Source: Bovifimicola sp050309585 (GTDB taxonomy: Bacteria > Bacillota > Clostridia > Lachnospirales > Lachnospiraceae). From it: 64,000 bases of DNA. The stretch is from contig JBNRML010000077.1 in the NCBI GenBank assembly GCA_050309585.1, positions 1-64,000 on the forward strand, written 5' to 3'. Numbering within the stretch: position 1 is the stretch's first letter; every line of letters starts with the position of its first letter. The notes under the pieces were generated by a model that had not been told where the DNA came from, did no database searches, and was given only the letters and a program-made list of their open reading frames with translations. Position numbers and translations under genes: made by a program. Shown here piece after piece: positions 43,267 to 51,800 of the stretch.

Positions 43267-46029
43267 TCAATTCGTTAATCCATATCCCATTATTCTATTT
43301 TCTATACCACCATATCCTGTTGAGCAGTTATAACTCCATCTCTTTACTTGATATACTCCATCATATAAAAAGTTTCCTTCAATTGTATTAACCATTCCAT
43401 TTGACACACTTTCCACTATTGCCACATGCGTAATGGCTCCTCCGCTGTTACAGAAGAATACAATATCTCCCGGATCTGGAACATATCCAACATTTCTCCA
43501 TCTTCCTTTTTGGGTATATTTATTTATACCATCTGTGCAGGAACAGAATCTCGACACAGTCGTATCTCCAGCCTGGTTCTGAACCCAGCTTACAAACATT
43601 GCGCACCATGCTTCATATTCTGTAGGAACATAACTTGGACTGCAGTATTTTCCTTCCTGATCCAAATACCATTGGGTATATTTAGTCCAACATATTATTG
43701 GGTCATTTTCTTTGTTTCCAACCTCAGCCTGTGCTATACTTACTATTTTTTGTTTCACAGATTCATTAGCAAGTGGCTCTGCCTTTTCAACCTTCCACTG
43801 CTGAAGTTCATTAGACGGATCAAAAGGCTTAACAATTATCTGACTTCCACTTTCTAATGTCTGTGCTGTCAGTACCAAATCATAGCCTCTTAATTTGAAT
43901 GCCATTCTTCCTTCCCATAAGCCAATAATTTGCCAGGTCATGGCTTCATCATCTACACCTGTATCCCAAAGGTCAACTTTGCAACCTGAAACCAATGGGT
44001 CCGAATAACTATTTCCACCTCTATTTACATCTAATGCTTTGTTTGTTGCACATCTTGGAACAATCTTTAATCCTTGATTGAGACCCAATGCTTGCCATAA
44101 TTGAGCATCAGAATTATTCCATGAGTATAATTGTACCTTTGTACCATTTGTATTTCCCATATTATTTACGTCAAGTACATAATTTGTATCCTTACAAGAC
44201 ATAATTTTAAACCAGAAGCCACCGTATTGAAAATTTCCATCATTACCATCAAATATGCTGTACACATATATTGTGGCATTCACTGCTTTGCTCCCATCAT
44301 TGGTTTTTGCTGTTATAGTTGCAACTCCGCGTGACTTTGCAGTTACTTTTCCATTTGAGTCTACCGTTGCGACCCCTGTATTATTTGAACTCCATGTTAC
44401 CGATTTGTTTGTAGCATTTGAAGGACTTACTGTTGCTGTAAGTGTCTCACTTTTTCCTGCCTCCAAATACACCTTCGCTTTATTTATGCCAATTCCTGTT
44501 ACCGCCACCGATTTTGCCTTTACAGTAACCGCACAAGTTGCTTTCTTGCTTCCGTCACTTGTCTTGACCGTTATCGTAGCGGTTCCCTCTGCTTTCGCTG
44601 TCACCTTTCCGGTACTGTCAACTGTTGCAACACTTGTATTGCTTGAACTCCAGCTCACTGCCTTATTTGTTGCATTCGTTGGACTTACTGTCGCTGTAAG
44701 TGTCATTGTTTCGCCTTCAGTAAGTGTTACCGAAGTTTTATTCAAGCTTACTCCTGTTACTGAAACAGTAGCATTAGATACTACAACTGTCACTGAATTA
44801 CTTGCAACAACAGTACCCGTACTGTCTTTTGCCTTTACAGTGAAAATCTTTGTTCCTGCCGTAGTCAAAGGTCCTGTGTAACTTGTCGCACTGCTATAAC
44901 CTTTAAGCACTACCGTACTTCCTGTGGCAGCATTTTTCATCACATACTGATATGTATAACTTCCTGAGCCTCCCGTTACCGCAGGCACCAATGTTACATT
45001 AGAACCTGTCTCAAGCTTTAATGTTCCTGTTGCTCCATTTACTTTCAATGAAGCTGATAATGCCGCTTTTACAACTACTGTTACAGAATTACTTGCTACT
45101 ACTTTTCCTGCGCTGTCTTTAACATTGACCATAAAAATCTTTGTTCCTGGCGTAGTCAAAGGTCCTGTATAACTTGTCGCACTGCTGTAATTCTTAAGCA
45201 CCAGTGTACTTCCTGTAGCAGCATTTTTCATTACATACTGATATGTGTAACTTCCTGAACCTCCTGCTGCTGTTGGCACCAATGTTACATTAGAACCTTT
45301 TGAGAGATTTACCGTTCCAGTTGCACCATTCACTTTAAGTGATGCACTTAGAGATGTCTGGCTTCCTCCCACTACAACAGTGACTGAATTACTTGCAACT
45401 ACTTTTCCCGTACCGTCCTTTACATTTACGGTAAAGATTTTTGTTCCGGTACTTGTAAGAGGTCCTGTATAGCTTGCCGCACTGCTGTAATTCTTAAGCA
45501 CCAAAGTACTTCCTGTGCTTGCATTTTTCATTACATACTGATATGTATAACTTCCTGAACCTCCCACTGCCTTTGGTACAAGTTTTACGGACTCTCCTTT
45601 TGAAAGGTTTACCGTTCCAGTATTTCCATTTACTGTCAGTGCTGCACTTAACGTTGAGGATGCCGCAACAGTAACAGTTTTAACGTCACTAACCGCAACA
45701 CTTCCTGTACTGTCCTTTACATAAACTGCAAACATCTTCGTTCCCGTTGAAGTAAATGCACCCGTATACTCCTTGCTTGTGCTGTAACTCTTTAATATCA
45801 CTGAAGAGCCACCATTTGCACCCAACATAACAAACTGGTATGTATAGCTTCCACTTCCCCCTGTTGCCCCAGCTGTTAATTTCACTGTTCCTCCCACTGT
45901 TGACGACGAAACACTCATCGTAAGTGTTGCACTCAGTGCACTTGCAGCATTTGCAATTTTTGCCGGCAATAATCCAATTATCATGACCAGCGTCAGCAAT
46001 ACTGCTGATAATTTTTTTATTCTCTTCAT
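43267..46029 (-). CDS. Secreted YYY/Big2/ricin-lectin protein with C-terminal CHAP domain
   Basis: 920 aa. Signal peptide 1-28 (ANAAS). Four YYY modules (about 30-415), two Big2 Ig-like domains (about 425-590; VTGVSLNKTSVTLTEGETMT and VTGIGINKAKVYLEAGKSET), a ricin-type beta-trefoil (about 600-750; YVLDVNNMGN, DAQLWQ, QQWKV), then a CHAP domain (about 760-920) with the catalytic Cys in EAWCAMFVSW and His in ITHVAIVES. Module order is reversed relative to the next gene, where CHAP is N-terminal. First gene of the operon, downstream of a LytTR-type promoter and a 161-bp palindrome. Likely a secreted peptidoglycan hydrolase. Confidence 0.85.
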   Translation of the reverse strand: MKRIKKLSAVLLTLVMIIGLLPAKIANAASALSATLTMSVSSSTVGGTVKLTAGATGGSGSYTYQFVMLGANGGSSVILKSYSTSKEYTGAFTSTGTKMFAVYVKDSTGSVAVSDVKTVTVAASSTLSAALTVNGNTGTVNLSKGESVKLVPKAVGGSGSYTYQYVMKNASTGSTLVLKNYSSAASYTGPLTSTGTKIFTVNVKDGTGKVVASNSVTVVVGGSQTSLSASLKVNGATGTVNLSKGSNVTLVPTAAGGSGSYTYQYVMKNAATGSTLVLKNYSSATSYTGPLTTPGTKIFMVNVKDSAGKVVASNSVTVVVKAALSASLKVNGATGTLKLETGSNVTLVPAVTGGSGSYTYQYVMKNAATGSTVVLKGYSSATSYTGPLTTAGTKIFTVKAKDSTGTVVASNSVTVVVSNATVSVTGVSLNKTSVTLTEGETMTLTATVSPTNATNKAVSWSSSNTSVATVDSTGKVTAKAEGTATITVKTSDGSKKATCAVTVKAKSVAVTGIGINKAKVYLEAGKSETLTATVSPSNATNKSVTWSSNNTGVATVDSNGKVTAKSRGVATITAKTNDGSKAVNATIYVYSIFDGNDGNFQYGGFWFKIMSCKDTNYVLDVNNMGNTNGTKVQLYSWNNSDAQLWQALGLNQGLKIVPRCATNKALDVNRGGNSYSDPLVSGCKVDLWDTGVDDEAMTWQIIGLWEGRMAFKLRGYDLVLTAQTLESGSQIIVKPFDPSNELQQWKVEKAEPLANESVKQKIVSIAQAEVGNKENDPIICWTKYTQWYLDQEGKYCSPSYVPTEYEAWCAMFVSWVQNQAGDTTVSRFCSCTDGINKYTQKGRWRNVGYVPDPGDIVFFCNSGGAITHVAIVESVSNGMVNTIEGNFLYDGVYQVKRWSYNCSTGYGGIENRIMGYGLTN

Positions 46030-46060
46030 AGCTGCTTTCCTCCTTTTATTTTTTCACCTA

Positions 46061-46221
46061 GTGTATCGGTTTCTTAATAACTGGACTTTTTACGCAGAAT
46101 ATTTTCGTGAGTGGGCAACCCTAAAAACGTAGGCGTAGCGGGCTACGCTGAGGCTTTTAGGGTTTGTGCAATCGCGAAAATAGGCAAGTAATAAAGTCTA
46201 GTTAATTAAAAACCGATGCAC
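46061..46221. repeat. 161-bp imperfect palindrome (element C) in the operon leader
   Basis: Outer arms of about 48 bp pair with few mismatches (left GTGTATCGGTTTCTTAATAA, right ends AAAAACCGATGCAC). Inner arms CCCTAAAA/TTTTAGGG and GCGTAG/CTACGC close a GGG loop near 46141. It lies between the -10 at 46305 and the start codon at 46029, so it is transcribed. It resembles a MITE-like insertion. Confidence 0.8.
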
Positions 46222-46304
46222 TATTACATTATCCTGCAAATAGCCAGACAAAATAACTTGTCTTAATTTCCATCTGCTATATCTACGTCATCCCTCTGGA
46301 ATAT

Positions 46305-46371
46305 ATTATATATCCATTCAATTACCATATTTTGAGACGTTATGAAATGTATGGTTTTTGTCACGAAATGT
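46305..46371 (-). promoter_or_regulatory. Promoter with LytTR-type paired direct repeats
   Basis: Direct repeats TGTCACGAAATGT (46359-46371) and CGTTATGAAATGT (46338-46350, plus-strand text) are exactly 21 bp apart. On the minus strand the -10 TATAAT (46305-46310) follows 27 bp after the proximal repeat, with no good -35 box. The same geometry occurs at 52845-52911. Drives the CHAP operon. Confidence 0.7.
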
Positions 46372-46404
46372 AAAAGGCTTTGCCCTTTAATTAGAACAAA
46401 GCCT
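46371..46404 (-). terminator. Rho-independent terminator
   Basis: Stem AGGCTTTG/CAAAGCCT followed on the minus strand by TTTT. It ends transcription of the broken membrane-protein gene directly before the LytTR box. Confidence 0.65.
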
Positions 46405-46461
46405 CCATTTATAAGTCAATTATACATTTTATTATGTTATATTCTGATTCTTCAGTTTTCA

Positions 46462-47185
46462 TCAATTATTTTCCTCAAGCTTTTTTTTCGGTGTAATTTC
46501 TATTTTAATTAAACCAAGATTCAAAAATACATACTGCATAATTAAACAGAAACCGATGCAGGAATCCTTTCCTATATAGAAAGAGCTCCCTTTAAGTGAC
46601 CCTATTATTAGCTCAGCTAAATTATTTATGTATCCGTTATACACAACAGCCCTTTCAACTTTCCCCATTAACACAAATATAAACCCAACGCTAATCAATG
46701 AGCCTATCGCCAATAAATACCCGCTAATATTACAGTTCGGAATCCACATAGTTGCGATTACAGCTATCGACATAACTAATGTAAAAATAAAAAATGCCAA
46801 GACAATACCTTTTACTTCATAATGACGCAATGAAATATCAAATCCCATTCTTTCATCAGCTGAGCGTAACATTCCCTCTGCCGCTTCAAAAGACAATTCA
46901 CCTGATTCATACTTCTCCCACAACTGAACGCCTTTACTTTGAGCACTGTCATAGGTCTTGTAACCAAAAGTACTTATTTCTCCATATTTTTTCGTATCTT
47001 TTTTTATTTGATAAAACAAACAACGGTTCAATCAACATCACAAGAACCGTAACAATACACAAAAATGCTGTTATCATATTTAGTATGGGATTTATCTTTT
47101 CCTGAAATCCACTAATATCTCTCTCCTTCTTCGCATGTATTGGATTGGCACTTACTACATTTTCTCCTTTTGTCATCTCGCTCAT
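46462..47185 (-). pseudogene. Four-helix membrane protein paralogue 3, frame broken at an A7 tract
   Basis: The N-terminal part starts at 47185 behind AAAGGAGGAAATTTTT and runs through helix 1 (MITAFLCIVTVLVMLIEPLF) to a stop at 46949. The rest continues in another frame from about 47000 (KKDTKKYGEISTFGYK) through three more helices (MWIPNCNISGYLLAIGSL, LIMQYVFLNLGLIKI) to 46462. The switch point is a run of seven A's (46999-47005), so one base more or less restores about 240 aa. Similar in topology and motifs to the genes at 38009 and 38906 but without the zinc ribbon. It may be a pseudogene, a phase-variable gene, or an assembly error. Confidence 0.65.
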
Positions 47186-47317
47186 AAAAATTTCCTCCTT
47201 TATTCCAAACAATCCTGTCAATATGGTATGAATGATATTTTTTAATTTGGTTATAATATCAATATGTAATCTCATTTCTTTACTTCATACTTCCTGATAT
47301 AATCTTTACCGATTAAT

Positions 47318-47345
47318 TTCGCAGATTATTCCCATCTGCGAAAAA
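47318..47345. repeat. Left inverted recombination site
   Basis: Nine-bp arms TTCGCAGAT/ATCTGCGAA around an asymmetric 7-bp core TATTCCC, plus AAA. This is the layout of a tyrosine-recombinase core site. It is the exact 28-bp reverse complement of 48705-48732. Confidence 0.8.
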
Positions 47346-47380
47346 GAGTTTTTTACACAGCTATATAAGGTAATGTTTTG

Positions 47381-48508
47381 TCAGGTATGACCATTTATTT
47401 GACCATAATCATAGGAAAAAGAATTTATCTGTCTCATTTTCTGCTCCATAGATGGATGTACATATTTATTCAGTGTTGTTTTTATATCCGAATGTCCGAG
47501 AATTTCACTTAAGCATTTCGGTTCCATACCGTTAATAATGCAATTTGTGGCAAAAGTGTGCCGCAATGAATGAAATTTCTTTGTCTCTACAGACAGATTT
47601 GTCAACAGCCTTTGAAAATAATACTGATATGTTCGTGGTTCCATAAGCTTTGACCCGTTGACAACATAAATTGTATCCGGCATATATTTATCCAATATGG
47701 AGAAAAGAAAATCGCATATGGGAATAATTCTGTACGAATTTACTGTTTTCGGAGAACTTATTACCAATTCTGTTTTTGAATTCAAGTTTTCTATTTTTAT
47801 TCTTTGCACAGTATGATTCACGGTAATAGTTCTTCTGGATAAATTAACATCTTCTGATTTTAATGCACATATCTCGCCTAACCTTATGCCGGTAAACATA
47901 CAAATAATTATGCCCAATTTATATCCGTCCACGTCAGTAGTAAGATAATCAAGGAGCTTATTCTGTTCTTCCTTTGAAAAAACCTGAACGGCTTCAGTCA
48001 TTTTGCCGTTACATAATATTTTCATTCTATCATTTATTTTGAAACTGTAATCCTCTGTTCCATATCGTATAATTTGCGTCAGCACATTTCGTATACTGTT
48101 TAGAGTGCTGGTAGACAGAGATGTTTTATTTTTATCACATGAAATATTTTCCCTGGCTAATAATTCCATGCAATCATCTGACGTGACACTATATATTTTT
48201 GTATTTGATAAATATTGTCTTATATGATTATTGTATATATATTCATATTTCACATAGGTTGAATATTTCCTGTAAACTTTTATCTCCTTAAGCCATTTTT
48301 GAGCCACATCCTCCACTGTTTCAGTCGTCCTTTTAAACTCATCATTGTCATCTTTAATGCAGGACAATAACTTTTCCTTAACATCAGCATATGTTTTTCC
48401 ATACACAGAGCGATAAACAGCCCTGCCTTTCTCATTTCTGCCGCATATATAACGCCCTTCCCAGCGCCCGTCTTTTCTCTTTCTTATGTTATCTCCTCTT
48501 CTTGACAT
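47381..48508 (-). CDS. Tyrosine recombinase, probable DNA invertase
   Basis: 375 aa. N-terminal AP2-like DNA-binding segment (NIRKRKDGRWEGRYICGRNE, then YGKTYADVKEKLL) as in Tn916-type integrases, SAM-like core-binding domain (about 60-150), catalytic domain with Arg in TGIRLGEICAL, HSLRHTFATN, LGHSDIKTTLNKYVH (second His and Tyr). All catalytic residues are present. RBS GGAGG 11 nt upstream. There is no excisionase or other mobile-element gene beside it. Lying between inverted core sites, it most likely inverts its own segment rather than moving an element. The 17-bp words GACCAYTTATTTGACCA at 47389 and 48525, in direct orientation, may be arm sites. Confidence 0.85.
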   Translation of the reverse strand: MSRRGDNIRKRKDGRWEGRYICGRNEKGRAVYRSVYGKTYADVKEKLLSCIKDDNDEFKRTTETVEDVAQKWLKEIKVYRKYSTYVKYEYIYNNHIRQYLSNTKIYSVTSDDCMELLARENISCDKNKTSLSTSTLNSIRNVLTQIIRYGTEDYSFKINDRMKILCNGKMTEAVQVFSKEEQNKLLDYLTTDVDGYKLGIIICMFTGIRLGEICALKSEDVNLSRRTITVNHTVQRIKIENLNSKTELVISSPKTVNSYRIIPICDFLFSILDKYMPDTIYVVNGSKLMEPRTYQYYFQRLLTNLSVETKKFHSLRHTFATNCIINGMEPKCLSEILGHSDIKTTLNKYVHPSMEQKMRQINSFSYDYGQINGHT

Positions 48509-48524
48509 AGATACTAATACCTCC

Positions 48525-48541
48525 GACCACTTATTTGACCA
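48525..48541. repeat. Direct repeat GACCACTTATTTGACCA (partner at 47389-47405)
   Basis: Differs in one base from the copy at 47389-47405, which lies inside the 3' end of the recombinase gene. One copy sits at each end of the gene. They could be recombinase arm-binding sites or old duplication ends. Confidence 0.45.
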
Positions 48542-48632
48542 CTTTTAAACTTTTATTAAACATAATCTAGTTAAATTTACCAAAATACAACAAATTTATA
48601 CCAAAAATCTGTCACATTTTGTTGATAAAGAA

Positions 48633-48661
48633 TTGACAAGACCACCACCACTTGCTATAAT
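48633..48661 (+). promoter_or_regulatory. Consensus promoter inside the invertible segment
   Basis: Perfect TTGACA, 17-bp spacer, perfect TATAAT, pointing right towards the inverted site and terminators. The inverted words ACAAGACCA (48636) and TGGTCTTGT (48690) flank the expected start point and could form an operator or a transcript hairpin. Confidence 0.85.
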
Positions 48662-48704
48662 ATTTGACAGATGATAGTTCTTAATGAATTGGTCTTGTTA
48701 ATAT

Positions 48705-48732
48705 TTTTTCGCAGATGGGAATAATCTGCGAA
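48705..48732. repeat. Right inverted recombination site
   Basis: Same arms as the left site, with the 7-bp core reversed (GGGAATA). Opposite core orientation predicts inversion, not excision, of 47346-48704. Confidence 0.8.
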
Positions 48733-48747
48733 GAGTTTTACCCGCAG

Positions 48748-48771
48748 CACTGATTATGTCAGTGTTTTTTT
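48748..48771 (+). terminator. Rho-independent terminator facing the invertible promoter
   Basis: Stem CACTGA/TCAGTG followed by seven T's, 16 nt beyond the right inverted site. Confidence 0.75.
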
Positions 48772-48776
48772 ATGCA

Positions 48777-48816
48777 CAAAAAGAAGACATATCAAAACTG
48801 ATATGCCTCCTTTTTT
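48777..48816. terminator. Bidirectional terminator
   Basis: Imperfect 13-bp stem (AGAAGACATATCA/TGATATGCCTCCT) with T-runs on both sides. It ends the 1313-aa gene on the minus strand and backs up the terminator at 48748 on the plus strand. Confidence 0.7.
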
Positions 48817-48865
48817 ATTTTAAACCACAATCTTAAAATATAAAAATTAAATGTATCTGTGATTA

Positions 48866-51800
48866 CTAAATAAATGTGCTTCCAACATCCTCAGGCATCA
48901 TAATATTATCAAAGGTATTAATATCAATGATATTACCATTGGAATCAATCTTAAATACATTCCAAACTGTGCCAATATTATCGGTTGGCACATGATAAGT
49001 TTTCAACAACACATTTCCTTTATATAGATATACCGTCGCATTTGACAATGAAAGCACATTGCTACCATCAGATTTTCTATTTGAATAATCATGTACGCAA
49101 TATACAAATCCATTTTTCAACAGTTCAAAATCCGTCACAGTAATTGTCTCAGGTCCTTCATAATCTGTATCATCTCTATCTAAATTTCCTGCATATCCCC
49201 TTTTTTCTGAAAAGTAGATATGCTCTTTACCATTATCTACAGTATTCGCCACAAGATGAGAATCCAAATCCGATGGTCGATTTCCCCAACGGAGTACTAT
49301 ACGATAATCACCTTGTGCTCCCATTGATGAAATAGTCGCATTTTGATTTGCTGTCACAACTCCTGGTAATACCACAACATTAAAGCTGGTAGTAGCATAC
49401 CCTTCTTTCGATGCAGTAAGTGTATAGTTTCCGCTTTGTAATCCAAAAACAACTCCAAACACGGTATTAATGTCATATTTAAATAAACCATTATTATCTG
49501 TTGTTAACGTCCTGATTACATTTCCATATTGGGAATTATTCCATCCTTCACGTAATTTTAGGGTAACACCGCCAACCGCAGCACCACTAACCGCATCCGT
49601 AATCGTTCCTGAAAATCCACCCATCCTCTGTTTATTTCCATAAACCATAAGTGCAGTTTCCAAATAATTTATATTGGCATTTTCAATTGTAACATATGTC
49701 ACAAACGGAATATATCCATCATATGTAATCTCAACACGGTATACACCATCAGGCAATTTTTTTGAATAATTTCCATTTGCATCTGACTTCAATGTTCCAA
49801 TAATCATTTCACCTTGGGAAATAATAATATTTGCATTTGAAATTGGAGCATTCGTATCCGAAGTACATACTTTTCCTTTTAGTTCTCCATTTGCCGAATC
49901 AGGTCTCAACACAATCTCCTGTGCCGCTCCATTAACAACAATATTTTTATTAACTTCTACTCCATCAATACTTGCGTTAACATTGTATACACCGTCATAC
50001 AGGTAAGCAGTATGAGTTGAACCACCTGTAGACACTATGTTATTACCCTTCTTTATCTTTACATTTACTCCACTTACATTTTGAGTATTATTGTTGTTTA
50101 TTCGAACAGTGGTTCTCCATGATTTATTCGGGCAACTTCCCCCTCCAAAATGACGATTTCCGCCGAACATACTATCACTATCGTTATTTAATGATAAATA
50201 GAATTTTGCCTCTTTACTTCCGATAGTTCCAACACCTGAAATCGGAACCAAGCCTCCAAAATACAGTGGTCCACTAACTTCAAATATTGTTAAGTCCAGT
50301 GGAGTACCTTCCAGCACATCCTCAATTATACATATCTCCAGCTTAACCTTTCCCTCTGCAAACCACTCAGATTTTCCTTCCAGACAAAGATTGCAGGCAT
50401 GTTTAGATTCAGCATTTGTAAATCCGCCTCCTATACTTGCTTCCGCTGAAAGTTTAACCCCTGCCTGTACACTCACATTAGCTTCTACAACTTCTCCGCA
50501 AAAAGAAACACCAGTCTCAAATTTTGGTCCGACTTTTAACTCAGCACTTCCCTTTAAGTCAACAGTAGATGTTCTTGTTTTTTCATCTACTGATTGTCTT
50601 CCAGAATACGAATCATAGATAAAACCACTTTTTGTTTTTGAAGTAACACTTACTATAACTTCAGCCTTCAACTCTACTTCTACCGGAATTGTCTGCGCAA
50701 TATATATTGCCAGACCCGGAATTGAAGTAGGAATATATACTTTAGCAAGTTCTAATTCTTCGTCAACCTTCTTCTCATTATTAACCCCTGCAACTTCTGC
50801 CGAAACCTGAACTTTTGTTTCAAGGGCAGTAATTACTGAACAATAGAAATAATCTTCACTAAATATATGTGCATCATAAGTCATTTCGATAGATACTATT
50901 CCTTTACCACTAAGTGAAAATTTAATTCCATTTACTTCTATTTCTCCACCTAACTGTGCACTGAATTCGTCATTTACATCAATAATATTCGCATAATTTC
51001 TGACCGACACGTTATTTTCAATGGTATCATTTTCAACAGCATCATTTTCAGAAGTACCTTTTTCAGCAGTATCCACATCCATATCCACTTTCAGGGTATC
51101 ATAAAAATCTGTGAGTACAACATCTTTTGATGGTTGAACTAAATATTCATCTTCTTCAATTTCTGTTATTTCATCTACTTTAAACAAGCGGTACTGTCCA
51201 TTTATATCTTCCGCAAAAACAACATCATCTTTCTTAAGACTGGCAATCTCTTCATTTGCCTGGAAGAAATAATAATATACATCCGCTTCCTCATTCAGTT
51301 CCTCATCAGATTCCACAAATGAGAACATTTCCGGTTCTACGACTGATAACCCATTTATTTCATCATTTTGTGAGATTATTATTACATCATCATTCAAAAC
51401 TCCGAAATTATTATCAGTTGCCTCATCAAAATTAACAACTGTTTTATCCTCACCAAAATCGTTGACGGTTAATTTTGAAAATTCCTTATATTTAGTGGTA
51501 TATTTTATACTTGTAAATGTATCACACAATTTATTTGATTCTGAATCGTATAAATCAGCGGTTATTATGTATGTGTCCGGTAATTCCACATCTATTGGAA
51601 TAGAGATTCTTAGTAACTCACCATAATCTGGCGTTTGTGCAGAAATTGTGGTGATTTCGCTTTTCGTATTTTCATCTAAAAATCTAACAACCAAAGCACT
51701 GGTATTATTTACATTTACAGAAGCAATTAATATTGATTCCTCAACTTCCAATCCTGAAATTGAAAACTGTGTTCCACCTCCAGAAGATGCAGCATATAAA

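Noticed and set aside
47381..48508. Integrase as part of an integrative conjugative element or prophage
   Set aside because: No excisionase, relaxase, structural or tRNA attachment genes nearby; inverted core sites on both sides fit a local invertase better.
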